Shown here: in pieces, positions 35,130-45,195 of the stretch
Layout: every line of letters begins with the position of its first letter
Numbering within the stretch: the first letter of the stretch is position 1
Assembly: GCA_030247885.1 (NCBI GenBank)
Contig: JAPDRO010000023.1
Span: forward strand, 310,001 to 374,000
DNA length: 64,000 bases
Origin: Taxawa tesnikishii (nom. ined.)
Lineage: Eukaryota; Ascomycota; Dothideomycetes; Dothideales
Direction: 5' to 3'
Notes under the pieces: generated by a model
Databases searched by the model: none
Seen by the model: the letters and a program-made list of their open reading frames with translations, nothing else
What the model was told of the DNA's origin: nothing
Program-made: the position numbers and the translations under genes

Positions 35130-38100
35130 TCACAGAAACCCCTTCACGGCCCTACTCACGCCCTCCACATCCTCAAACCCATGCCAATGCCCGACCTCCT
35201 TCAACCACTCGATCTTCGCGCCTGGGATCTCACCGGCCAGCTTCTCCGCATGCGCGGGCTGGCTGACCTTATCCTCGTCGCCGGCGATGATCAACGTCTT
35301 CGCTTTCAACGTCTTGAGATCGACTTCCAGATCCTTCGCTCCGGCCAGCGCGGTGCAGCCCTTGGCGTACCCCTCCGGATCCTGGCTCAGCAAGCACATC
35401 TGCGTCGCGGCCAGCGCCAGGGGTCGCTCCGTCTTCGTCTTGGCAGCAGTGCCAGCCGTCGCCACCTGAATGGCGACGTTACGCATGCCCTCGGCACGGA
35501 CGGTCGCGGCGCGCTTGATGCTGCCTTCCGCGCCGGCGCGTGGAAGCGGGCATGGCGGAGGGCCGAGAAGGATGAGACGTTGGACGAGGTCAGGGTGCTG
35601 CGAGGCGAAGAGTTCGGCGATGAGACAGCCCATGGAGTGCGCTACGATGGTGATGCCGTTCTGAGTGGGGATGCTCAGTTCGGGAAGCTTGATGAGCTCA
35701 TGGAGGTCTTCGGCATAGCTCTCAATGCTGATCTTACAAGTGGCCTTGGTCGGGGACATGCCGTGGCCTTCGAGGTCGAAGAGGAGCGAGGTGTAGTCGG
35801 AATTATCATCCTTGTTCAGTCCAAGGCTTGCCAGTAGCGGGGTGTAGTATGAGATGTTTCCGCCCAAACCGTGGATGAAAGCGATCGTTTGGGACCCGTT
35901 GCCAAACTTCTTGACGTTCAAACGTTTGCCGTTTGGTAAACTAGTAAGACCGACCCCGCCCATGGTGATCGAGAGGTTGCTGATTGGTATCACAGACTCC
36001 TTCTCGACGCGCTTCGTGACGTGGTTGACAGCGTCCGCTTCGGCGATGCGATTTCTTAACGTTCCGAGGCCGGTGACTGAAATCTCAACTACATCTCCAG
36101 ATTTGAGGAAGGTGGGTGGCTTCAGTCCGAAGCCTACACCGGCGGGGGTTCCTGTAGCAATCACATCACCCGGCCGCAGCGTTTGAGACTCAGACAAAGT
36201 CTTGATCAAGGTCGGAACTGAGAATATGAGGTCTTCTGTCGTAGCTTCCTGACGCTTCTCGCCGTTCACGTGGGTTGTAACCTTGAGCACCTTTGGCAGA
36301 GCTGAAGCCGGAACGGCGACGGGTCCCATAGGACAGAAGGTATCCGCCGACTTGCCTAGTACGGATCAGCATTATTCCAACACTTGGACTAAGACCGCCA
36401 CTGAAATCAGTCACGAAAGCATCCTCACTGGCAGTGCGTGGGGAATCATGACCGATAACAGCACCGACAGAACAGACAAACTTACCTATATAGAATTGCT
36501 TGTGATCTCTCTGCTTCTCACGTGCCGTGACATCGTTAATGATGGTGTAGCCCCAGACGTGCTGTTCAGCGTCTTCTTCCGAGATCTTGAAGCCGCCTTT
36601 ACCGATGATGACGCCGATTTCGCCTTCATAGTCAAGGGTTTCCGTAAATCCGGAATGCAGAAGAATATCTTCTTCGTTGGCGATGATGGAGGTTGCCCGC
36701 TTTGTGAAGATGACGGGATGCGATGGCATATCAATCTTGTCAGATGCATCGTAGCCCGATGCATTGAACTCTTTGGCATGCTCCGAGTAATTTTTGCCCA
36801 CAGCAAGCACATCTCTGCCACTGATTGGAGGAAGGATGTTGACACTGTTGCCGTCAGCAAGGGTCCTACGCGGGATCGCGGAAGTCGAAGGAGGTTCAAG
36901 CTTGATCACTTACCTTGTATCCAATGCGAATGGTTCGCCTCCAGCAACAACCTCATCAACACCAACTTCCAACACCTGGTACAGGTTCTCGATTGGAGTT
37001 CCGCTCTTGAAGGACAGAGGAGTAATGTTTCCCTTGTCGTGATCAAGGTGCCCTATGCGGGTCCTACCCGTTCCATCGTTGAGCGCGTAGGCCACAAAGT
37101 TCTGCATCTTCTCAATTCTTGGCTCCATGATGGGCGGCGGGGCCTCTGTCTTGATAAATTCTTTGTAGCTTGCTTTGTGCACACGACCGTTTATGACGAT
37201 CACGTTGAGCTTGTCGTGGTCTTGTAGAACAGCAATGTCTTTGATAGGATCACCGTCCACAAGAATGCAGTCTGCGAAGTATCCAGGTAATATCTTGCCC
37301 AGCTCATCCTCGCGCATAAACAGCTTTGCGACTCCGGCTGTTGCTGCGACGACCGACTCCATCGGGGTAAACCCTAGCAGCTTAACAAAGTGCTCCAGGT
37401 CACGTGCATAAGTTCCGTGAGGTGTCCACGCGAAACCGAAGTCTCCGCCTGGCAAAACTGTTATACCCCTTTTATGCATCTCCTTCAGACCTTTGATAGC
37501 GACATCGAGCTCTTTCTTGTATCCGACCTGCTCTGCTTTTTCGAAGGAGTATCCGTAGGCTGCGGCGTCGTACAGCGTCGCGATTAGCCAATTGATACCC
37601 GGCGCGACGATGTGCTTATGCTTGTTCTTCTCGAGCATGTCCATGCCCTCGTCATCAACTGGGGATCTTCGTCAGCCCTGAACTAGAGACATGCATCTGA
37701 CGGTAACTCACTCCACGAAGCATGATAGATGATATCTACCCCGTGCTGTGGGTTCAATCAGCGTCAATTTCGCTGGAGTTCGTTGATAGCAGGAGCATAC
37801 CTCGATGCACATCTTGACGCTGTCCCTCGCTCGCGCATGCGCACAGAGACGAACGCCCTGCCTGTGCGCTTCGTCCACACAAGCTGCAGTCTCCGCGTCA
37901 GAAAAGTAGCAGTCTTGGGCATCTCTTGTTTCTGTGATCTGCTCTCCAGACATGCTGAGCTTGATCTGATCCACACCGATATCAATGTGATGTCTGATGA
38001 CTTCTCTCATCTCCAGCGGACCTTTGGCGAATGCTGTGATTCCTGGTACGAGTTCGCCGTCCGGAACAGCCATCTCTTTGCCGTTCGCCAGGTATCTTGG

Positions 38101-38696
38101 ACCGGGGAGGTCTCCATTGTTGATCGCGTCACGAATGACACAGTCCAACCTTTCCTTTGCAGAAGCTGCGCCAAAGCACATTGTGTATCCTGAGTCAAGA
38201 TAGCATTGTGCTGATCGTGCGGAAAGGAGCGTATGCTCCTCGACACCCAGCTCACCCAACCTTCCAAGGTCACCGTTGTTCCAGGAGAAGTGAACATGTG
38301 CATCGCCCAGCCCGCTCATGAGTGTCCTGCCACGGCCCGGTATGTGGCGTACTTTTGGATCTTTGATCAGACGGTCAACGTCGGGAACATTGCCAACATA
38401 ACGTATGCGCTCTCCTGCCAATGCGTGTCAGTGCATAACTCATCTCAGCGTAACTTTGAAGATATACCTTCTATGTAAACATCTCCATGATATGGATCTT
38501 TGCCCGTGCTGTCGATAATGTTGACGTCGGTGAACAGTATCTTCGAATCTGATCTTGTACCCTTGATCTGATAATTCTTGGGTTTGAGCGAAGGATCGAA
38601 GTGTACATGATCGTGAGGATTCATAGAATCGACTTTGGTATGACCATTAATGCCATTGGTCATTCTGCCGCTGTCGCCGATCACGGAGGGTGCCAT
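35130..38696 (-). CDS. three-domain fusion: amidohydrolase + FAH-family hydrolase + alpha/beta hydrolase
   Basis: Six minus-strand exons (38696-38468, 38414-37801, 37745-37712, 37658-36914, 36865-36486, 36355-35130) splice in frame to 1075 residues. Residues 1-540 are a metal-dependent amidohydrolase: H116/H118 in GLGDAHVHF, the lysine in VDQIKLSMSG, LCAHARARDS, HGVDIIYHASW, the metal aspartate in LPGGDFGF. Residues about 545-768 are a fumarylacetoacetate-hydrolase-type domain: AVGKNYSEHAKEF, DYEGEIGVIIGK, INDVTAREKQ, GKSADTFCPMGP, GTPAGVGFG. Residues about 800-1075 are an alpha/beta hydrolase: FIHGLGGN, nucleophile about Ser908 in VAHSMGC, AGDEDKV, GHWHGF. The amidohydrolase and FAH parts join through a canonical 48-nt intron in exact phase, and the FAH part has no ATG of its own before its core, so separate genes are unlikely. 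Likely role: serial hydrolysis of an aromatic or amide breakdown product, inferred only. No targeting signal seen. Confidence 0.85.
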
Positions 38697-39395
38697 GATG
38701 AGACGAAAAGACTATCCTGCGCGTTGCGATTGCAAGAATGCGCTTCACAAGACGGGCAGCGGGAGCTCATATATTTCTGCGCACGATGGCAGGCGAGGGG
38801 TAAATGCTGCGGGCAAGCTCTTCTACCGGATAAGAGACAGCTGGTACGAGTGCGAAGGCTCGTACTTCAGATCATTCCCCATACGGATCTTTGGAGAGGT
38901 ACCGTGCTACTCCTCACGCGGTCTGCCACGCGGCGACTGAACCAACAAGCATCTGCCTTTGGGTCATGATCACCGCAGAGCGCAGAGCGGCACAGAACCG
39001 GCCACGTAAGTGGTACAGCCGCGTTGAACAGACTCCTGAGCAGCCTGTTAAGCCTGTTGCGGCGCTTTTCCGCATAGGATGATCGTTACTGTCGTGGTCC
39101 TCCGCAGTGTCGCCTTGTTAAAGGAGTACTGCCATTGGTCACTCCTCCGGATCCTTGGCGTCAGTCTGAGGGTGATGCTGCGGGGTAAGAAGATGGAGAA
39201 GCGGAGGGGAAACGCCACAAAAACGATGCGAACACTGCCGCAGGATCAACAACTAGCCGTTATTTCCGTGAAGGAGAATCTAGTAATCAATCAGAGAACT
39301 CGCCAGGTTCTCGGCTATCAATTAATAGCTCTTGAGAACACTGTCTTTTAGAACCTAGATGTTTTGTCATACAACGCTATGATAACCCGGAGACC
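38697..39395. promoter_or_regulatory. divergent promoter region, fusion gene and cytochrome b5-like gene
   Basis: About 700 bp between two divergent ATGs. Open frames across 38601-38969 are shadows of the first exon or lack motifs. No specific site was recognised. Confidence 0.4.
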
Positions 39396-40107
39396 ATGGG
39401 CTGGACTCGCAGTGCAAGAACAGGCACGCTCTCACAAGTAAGGACTCCTGTCGATTTTAGGAAGGAGAAGGACTCGGAAGATGCAGAACACGTAGAGGTC
39501 GTTGTGGACAAAACAAAAGACACCCAGTATCCCCTTCTTAGGGGAAACACAAAAGAATCGGATCTCCCTCTCATAGATGCAGAAGAGGTACGAAAAAGGG
39601 ACGGTAAAGGGTCGGCGCGACTCTGTAAGTGCTAAACATCGAGTATGAGTATGGCGTCTGGAGAACGGCTTTACTTACAAGACACAACAGGGATCGTTGT
39701 CGATGAAGTCGTATTTGACTGCACAGAATACGTCAGCGAGCATCCAGGAGGACGCAGCGTGATCGAAAACTTCGGTGGTCAGGACTGCAGCTGGCAGGTA
39801 AGTCGCATATCGACCTAAAGACACTGTTTTGAGCTGCTGACCAGTGACAACCTAGTGGTGGACGTTCCACAGTAGAAAAGAAATGAAGACTTTTGGGTTA
39901 GCATTGCGAGTGGGCCGGACTGAGGGGTTGAGAACAAATACAAGCAGCCTAAGAAATTCGGCACCCTGCGGACAATTGGCGATGAGTGGTAGTTTTATTG
40001 GAGACGCTCTACCACTCTCGCACACATCGCCAGGCGCTAGACTTAGCCATGCCAGTGCCAGTTGCGCTGAATGGCTGCTCTGGATTCAGCGTTCTGGTGT
40101 TGCTTGA
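39396..40107 (+). CDS. cytochrome b5-like heme-binding protein
   Basis: Three exons (39396-39624, 39691-39797, 39856-40107) give 195 residues. After a charged N-terminus and PLIDAEEVRKRDGKGS, the splice joins into a cytochrome b5 core: WIVVDEVVFDCTEYVSEHPGG with axial His94, then GGQDCSWQWWTFHS with the second His117, 23 residues on. The tail KEMKTFGLALRVGRTEG is the usual ending of short solitary fungal b5 proteins. There is no C-terminal membrane anchor; the last 60 residues are Ser/Arg-rich and poorly conserved in look. Such proteins carry electrons to an unknown partner. The core is certain; the N-terminal 50 residues and the last exon's end are less so. Confidence 0.82.
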
Positions 40108-40478
40108 TCGGGCTTTTGCTGAGCCAATGCCATCAGGCAGCCGAGTGAGGGAGTTTGGACGCGAACCCTATGAGCATGGGACAGAGGGAAAAATGAGCGC
40201 TGAACTTCGGAAGATCGGTCTCTTTGGAGCACGGGAACAGTCCGTAAGGGCGCCTGCACCGTATCGTGTGTTTGCGATGTTGTGAAGGCGAAGGGAAGGG
40301 ATGACAGCAAGGTGGCTTAGTCAGCAACGTGAAATGCCAAGGCTTGCAACTCTTAGGCCTCAAGGTCTTCCATCAACTTTACATATACTCCACAAGCGAT
40401 GCTATACCCTCAGCCAGACCATAAAGTAATCGCAGAGCTAGTCTGCTAGAGAAGGAAGAGCTTCGAGTGCATTTCATC
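40108..40478. other. intergenic spacer
   Basis: 370 bp between two plus-strand genes, presumably the promoter of the Alba gene. Nothing else was seen. Confidence 0.4.
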
Positions 40479-41017
40479 ATGGCGCTCGGCAGTGCCGCCC
40501 CAGCAGCGGATAAGCTTGCAGGAAAATACAACCTCATTCATCTCAGCGTGATATCATCAAGTCCCATCGCCAGCCGGACATCAGCAGTCATTCAGCATCT
40601 CACCACTCAGCCAAATGAGAATCCCAAACCCGCTCTGATCAGTGTTTCTGCCAAAGCACCAGTGGCCAACAAGCTCATCAGCATTATCGAAATAGCGAAA
40701 CGTGAGCTTGCCCGAAACCAAGCGAATATGTACCAGTACAGCGCTCTTTCATCTGAGACTGTCCCCTTGAACCAGTTGAAAGGAAGGATGAAGCGGAAAA
40801 CTGGTGATGGTGGGCAGAAAGGCAACAGAGACGTTGAAAGCGAGGAGGATGCATTTGAAACCATGGGCGAGAAGGAGCAAATCAGAGCCGTACCCGTCTT
40901 GACCGTGTATCTGAGCACTGTTCGCATTCAGGAGTTGAAGGAAGCTTACGGGTACGTCCTGCGATCTGTCTGGCCTGTGTGAGCTAATGGTGCTTTACTA
41001 GTGAGCAAGTGAGCTAA
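40479..41017 (+). CDS. Alba-domain nucleic-acid-binding protein
   Basis: Two exons (40479-40951, 41002-41017; a 50-nt intron) give 162 residues. The Alba core is clear: KYNLIHLSVISSSPIASRTS, PALISVSAKAPVANKLISII, EIAKRELARNQANMYQYSAL; then a lysine-rich insert with an acidic patch, and a closing strand AVPVLTVYLSTVRIQELKEA ending YGEQVS after the short last exon. Alba proteins bind DNA and RNA and in eukaryotes include the Rpp20/Rpp25 subunits of RNase P/MRP; which role applies here is unknown. The first in-frame ATG is at 40479. The last exon of 16 nt was chosen because it restores the YGEQ ending common in the family. Confidence 0.85.
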
Positions 41018-41204
41018 AGGAAGCACCGTTTGCGGCGATGGCTGTTCAATGTCTCGCCAACTGAGCCTCATCACTTGCCGCAACGGAGTCTCCGTTCACG
41101 GAATTGCTCCCCTTACGAGCCCTTGGCGGCGGGAGTTGATGTCCGGAGAGTCCTGGAAGCAAATGCGAGGAAGGATTCAAGCAGAATCCTAGAACATTCC
41201 GGGA
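41018..41204. other. spacer
   Basis: Short spacer downstream of the Alba gene; nothing seen. Confidence 0.3.
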
Positions 41205-41573
41205 ATGCTTTGTTGCTGGGTCAGGCGTGCCAGGTCTTTGTATGTCGAGAGGGGAAGGTATCCGTTGATAGGAGAAAATGACCGGAAGCCTGTATGGGAC
41301 GACACAATGCCTTCAAGATCAGACTGTCGAAACTGGAGACTCACAACAGCCCGTAAGCAAGTCCATGCGGAAAGTGCAGCAAGACTCCCTGGCCAGAACC
41401 AGTTCTCCAACCCCATCTTCAGGATCCTCAATCACGACGCCATAGCCTTCATAGCTTCCGCCATTGAGTGGCTGAAGCGCATCGGTAGAGAGAACTGCAA
41501 GTCAACCCGCTTCCTCGAGCTGGTCATCGAATGCCACCGCAAGGTCGATTGTTCTGTGCTCCTGCAGGACTAA
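41205..41573 (+). pseudogene. probable F-box-like gene fragment
   Basis: The frame ends with NPIFRILNHDAIAFIASAIE followed by WLKRIGRENCKSTRFLELVI, which resembles the segment after the LPxELR block in fungal F-box-like proteins. No F-box-like motif precedes it in any frame, and further protein-like sequence continues out of phase to about 41740 (LINSLLNCELQEECC). It looks like the middle of a decayed member of that broad family. There is no convincing start codon or splice structure. Confidence 0.35.
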
Positions 41574-42176
41574 CACGACCATCTCATCAACTCTTTGCTG
41601 AACTGTGAGCTTCAGGAAGAGTGCTGCTTCTTCCAGAACTGCTGCGCCTCTGGGCGTAAAGCCAAGGAACCACTGGGTCTGTTGCTGTCCACGCCATCTA
41701 CGGGCGAAACAGGAGTTTACGGAGGATGGAGATAGTGTGATAATGGTAGAGGATTCAAGAGACAGTAATGGTAGTAATGGAGAAGACGGCGGCGATTGCA
41801 TCGTAGGTGATGCGATGGACATCGATGGATAGGGCAATGCGGAAAACACGAACAATGATTACACTATCACCACGAACATATCCGGATAAGCGGTGTGGCA
41901 ATGGATACTCAAGAGTTGGTGCAGAGCTAGATAGCGAGCAAAAGGATGTCATGTGATGGTGGTTACGGAAGTGACAGTTTAAGATTTGAGGTCCGCTGGA
42001 TATTGAAAGATATGAAACATGCCGGTCATCGCCCGTGCTTGCATCCGTATCTTGTCTCTGGTGACGGCATCGCCATCAGTCATCCCGTCTTTCTTACCCT
42101 GTACATCCGTCATTGTCAAAACAATCTTCCGCAGTAAATCCAAAAGCCTGCCAGGCTCCCTCAGATTTCCTGAGCT
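41574..42176. other. intergenic, no intact gene
   Basis: Contains the out-of-phase tail of the fragment above and otherwise nothing recognisable. Confidence 0.3.
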
Positions 42177-42624
42177 CTAGACGGTCTTCCAACCGAGCTT
42201 GAAAGCTTGCGGGCAGAGTTGCTTGTTAATGGGCCTCCAGTTGTAAATTCTCAGCTCCAGCTGCTCGACCTCTCCGCGGTTCCAGCGAGCGTTTTGCTGG
42301 AGCCATCCAACTAACCCTTTGCTCAATACGACTGCATTTGAAAGGCCGCGGCGAGTGAATTGGAAGACACTCATAGAGGAATGCTTGCCGCCGTAAAGCA
42401 TTGCAGTGCGTTTACGATTGACCCGCTTGCACGTAGCCGCAATGGCAGGTTGGGGACCATTGTTGGAGTTTTGTCCTCCCGAGAACGACGGCGTGTTCGG
42501 GTCTCATGAGAAGGTGGCCGTAGATCATGTAGCGGAGTTCAGCATGTAGCTTGAGAAACCCGCCTGCAGCATGGGGGCGGCTCAAGATGCCGGAAGAGGA
42601 AGACGACCTGTTGTTTGTTTCCAT
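42177..42624 (-). pseudogene. short F-box-like protein, frame disrupted
   Basis: The minus-strand ATG at 42624 starts METNNRSSSSSGILSRPHAA and leads into GFLKLHAELRYMIYGHLLM, the F-box-like block. The frame stops at about 42412. In a different phase the expected next block follows: QPAIAATCKRVNRKRTAMLY, GGKHSSMSVFQFTRRGLSNA, and an end at 42177. The phase change equals one inserted or two lost bases somewhere between about 42430 and 42510; no GT-AG intron there would mend it. It is either a recent pseudogene or two base undercalls. Without SAP-like motifs it is a different branch from the other F-box-like genes here. Confidence 0.5.
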
Positions 42625-43440
42625 CGACTGTTCTTGGACGCGCAGAGAGTGTGCGATGGAGGCGGCGTAATGTTCGTGGATTATGCCGGGATCAGAAGGT
42701 TCAATTGAGGTGCATGCAGCAGCAACAGGTACGACAAGCGGTGAGATGCGATCAAGTTGAACCCATGCAGGAGGGGCTAAGAACACTATCGCGGTGATTA
42801 GAAGGTATTGCTGCCCATCTACGACACGATCCTACCTGAACCAAATGCGTTGGAGGAAGGGCAGAAGTTCCCGGTTCGGAAGCTGCGCAATGTCGTGACC
42901 CTTCCCTCTCAATGGAGGATGAGACCCCGAAGCCGGGAAGATTGTTGTGTTGAATTGCCCGCGACGGTATGGATTCTGTGGATGCAGAAGGCTCGAATGG
43001 CGCTGTCCAAGCCGATTGTCAAACCGGTCGCTATCGTGATCGCCGGGGCGCTGTAACAAACATTGCCAGCGTAAGTAAGTACGCAAGACACGGCGGGACT
43101 TGCGGACGGCAGCGATTACAGTGTGACCACGGTACAAGCGGAAGGAGGTGCGAATAGGTTTTCGCAGCCCTGTTCAGCGACTCACAAGCGTATCTTGACG
43201 TTTTCCGGAGGTATTGAGGGTGGTGACATGGGCTTGAAAGACATACATGACTTGAAGCAAAGATGGCGATGGCCAAGACTGCAAGGAAGTCATGACCGGG
43301 GTACCTTTGGCCAACTCATACTCGTGGTTGACATTGCCTGAGACACCTCGTGACCCTGCTTTAATGCGATAGCCCTCTATACCTGAGGAAGAAGAGCGAC
43401 GTGCACCTTACTCAAAACCTCTTGCCCATCGTCCTCACGC
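42625..43440. other. intergenic, no gene supported
   Basis: An open minus-strand frame continues upstream of the pseudogene to 42786 without a start. The rest shows no coding character. Confidence 0.35.
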
Positions 43441-44223
43441 TCATGTTGTGCCGGTGTTCTCTGTCCGTTCCACCAGTTCTGTTACGCCCAGTTGCCTCCC
43501 AACCTTCACCTTCCGCTTCTTTTCTTTCTTCCCCTCCCCGGCCTTGCCAGCGCTTCCAACTTCTCCTCCCTCATCTTTGCCCACGGTCCCTTCCTCCTCA
43601 TCACTGCTGTCGTCCATAGCTTCATCTCTCAGGTAATCCAGATCCATGCGCATGCTGTATGCGTCCTCCCCGTCAGCGTAGTACTTCGCTTCTGTGCCGA
43701 TGACCTTGAAGCCAAGCGTATCGCGGTAGAGAGCAAGTGCTGCGACGTTGGATACGCGGACGTGTAACGATACGTAGTGAGCGCCGTATGTCTCGAACAT
43801 TGCCCGTTCTGCGCTTCCGTCAGCACAATTCCTCCCACGGATGTGTTTGCACCATCATACGACTCTGGCGCATAAGCTTTTCCGCCAACCCAAGCCTCCT
43901 ATGTGTCCTCATCACACTGAGAGATGTGATATGTCCGTGCTGAACGCCATCTGTGGGCTCTTCCTCCATCTTCGCGAGAACATATCCGACGATCTTGGGA
44001 GGGTCGTAAGGCGTCTTTTGGGGGCGAGAGACCTAGATAGATGTCAACCAAGATGGTGTGTTCGTGGGCATCCCAACCTTACATCCACTGCAACGTAGCT
44101 CAATTGCGGCCAGCTGAGAGCATGGTACATGTAGTACTTGCAGAAGTAGTTTTCTGGCAGGTTTGTGATGTTGGTTTGCTGAACGTGGGGAATATCTGAA
44201 GGGCGCAACACGCGGATATCCAT
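43441..44223 (-). CDS. NAA10: N-alpha-acetyltransferase catalytic subunit (NatA, Naa10/Ard1)
   Basis: Three minus-strand exons (44223-44083, 44032-43861, 43808-43441; introns of 50 and 52 nt) give 226 residues. The start [20 protein letters not shown] and [19 protein letters not shown] are highly diagnostic for Naa10. The acetyl-CoA binding segment is [20 protein letters not shown] with the RxxGxA core, and the GNAT domain closes with [20 protein letters not shown] and [16 protein letters not shown]. The tail is acidic then Lys/Gly-rich, as in fungal orthologues. With Naa15 it acetylates N-termini exposed by methionine aminopeptidase (Ser, Ala, Thr and similar) at the ribosome. All exon joins are in phase, and length fits the family. 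Confidence 0.96.
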
Positions 44224-44967
44224 TTTGGTGATAGGGTGAGACTGATATCTAAAGTGGGTAGCTGTTTTGGCTGCAAGATCACAGCGTCCTGTATTTCATG
44301 CTATGAGGTCTGGAATTACCACATTCGAGCTGCATGCATGGGACATGTCGGCTGCCGAAGCTCTGGCCTTGGCGCGTCCTCTATCAATCACGTGCATCAA
44401 TCGCAGAACCATGAACAAGGCAAGACGCGGACGTACTGTGATCTCTGGACGCCAAGCCGTGTTCACGAACCCGCTCTCATATGTTTCGAAAAGTACGCAG
44501 ATTATGAACAGCGCTGACTGCCCGTGTCGTAGGTTGACGACATTGTTTCCCTTTAGGAAGGCAGCCGCTCCACCCTAACTTCCCGCCCTGCCAGCCATCT
44601 CCAGACGCTCTTCACACACCCCAAGCACTCACTTGATCTCTTCGTCTCCCACACAAACTTTCTATCATCCACATCCACACCCACAACACCGTCGTACCTT
44701 TCTTCTTCCCACTTTCGCACTACACAATTGCCTGAACCCATTCCATCTTGTCTGCAGAAGGGAGCCTCCTTTTCGCCGACAGTAGACACATAGCGCGCAC
44801 CAAGTGCTGCCGATACGTCTCCGCCAGCAACCTGCAAGTCTGCGTTTCACCGCATCCAAGCCCACATCGCAACCTGCTTGAGCATTGAATTGCACCTACA
44901 GTGTCACCGTAAGCAAGGAATTCTCCCACACTTCTTGTCAACATCGCTTACCTGTGCAGTCTTTCGA
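44224..44967. other. divergent promoter region, no gene seen
   Basis: Upstream of NAA10 on one side and of the large plus-strand gene on the other. The part after 44590 is strongly C/T-rich on the plus strand. Confidence 0.4.
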
Positions 44968-45109
44968 CACGACGAGAAAGCTTTCTGAGCCCAGCGTCGT
45001 TCGTCCTTTCTCACACGACGGAGAAGCTCTCTGAGCCTAGCGTCGTCCCTCTTTTTCATACGACGAGAAAGCTCTCTGAGCCCAGCGTCGTCCCTCCTTT
45101 TCCACACGA
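44968..45109. repeat. three tandem ~46-bp units, each a potential hairpin
   Basis: Three imperfect copies start near 44968, 45013 and 45059, with a partial fourth (CACACGAC) at the end. Each unit begins ACGACG and ends CGTCGT about 32 bases later, so it can fold back, and the centre is AGAAAGCTTTCT (a perfect 12-bp palindrome in the first copy) or a close variant. The array lies 90-230 bp upstream of the start codon at 45196. It could be a multi-site binding array or a transcribed leader structure. Confidence 0.8.
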
Positions 45110-45195
45110 CCGCAAGCGCGACGGGGAATCCCTTTGGGCTACCGTTACAGTTCACCTCACCCGAAAAATTCTCCCAACGCCTACCAACCTTCACC

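Noticed and set aside
36190-36909. Separate FAH-family gene starting at 36909
   Set aside because: That start would be GTG inside a canonical intron; no ATG precedes the domain core and splicing joins it in frame to the upstream amidohydrolase.
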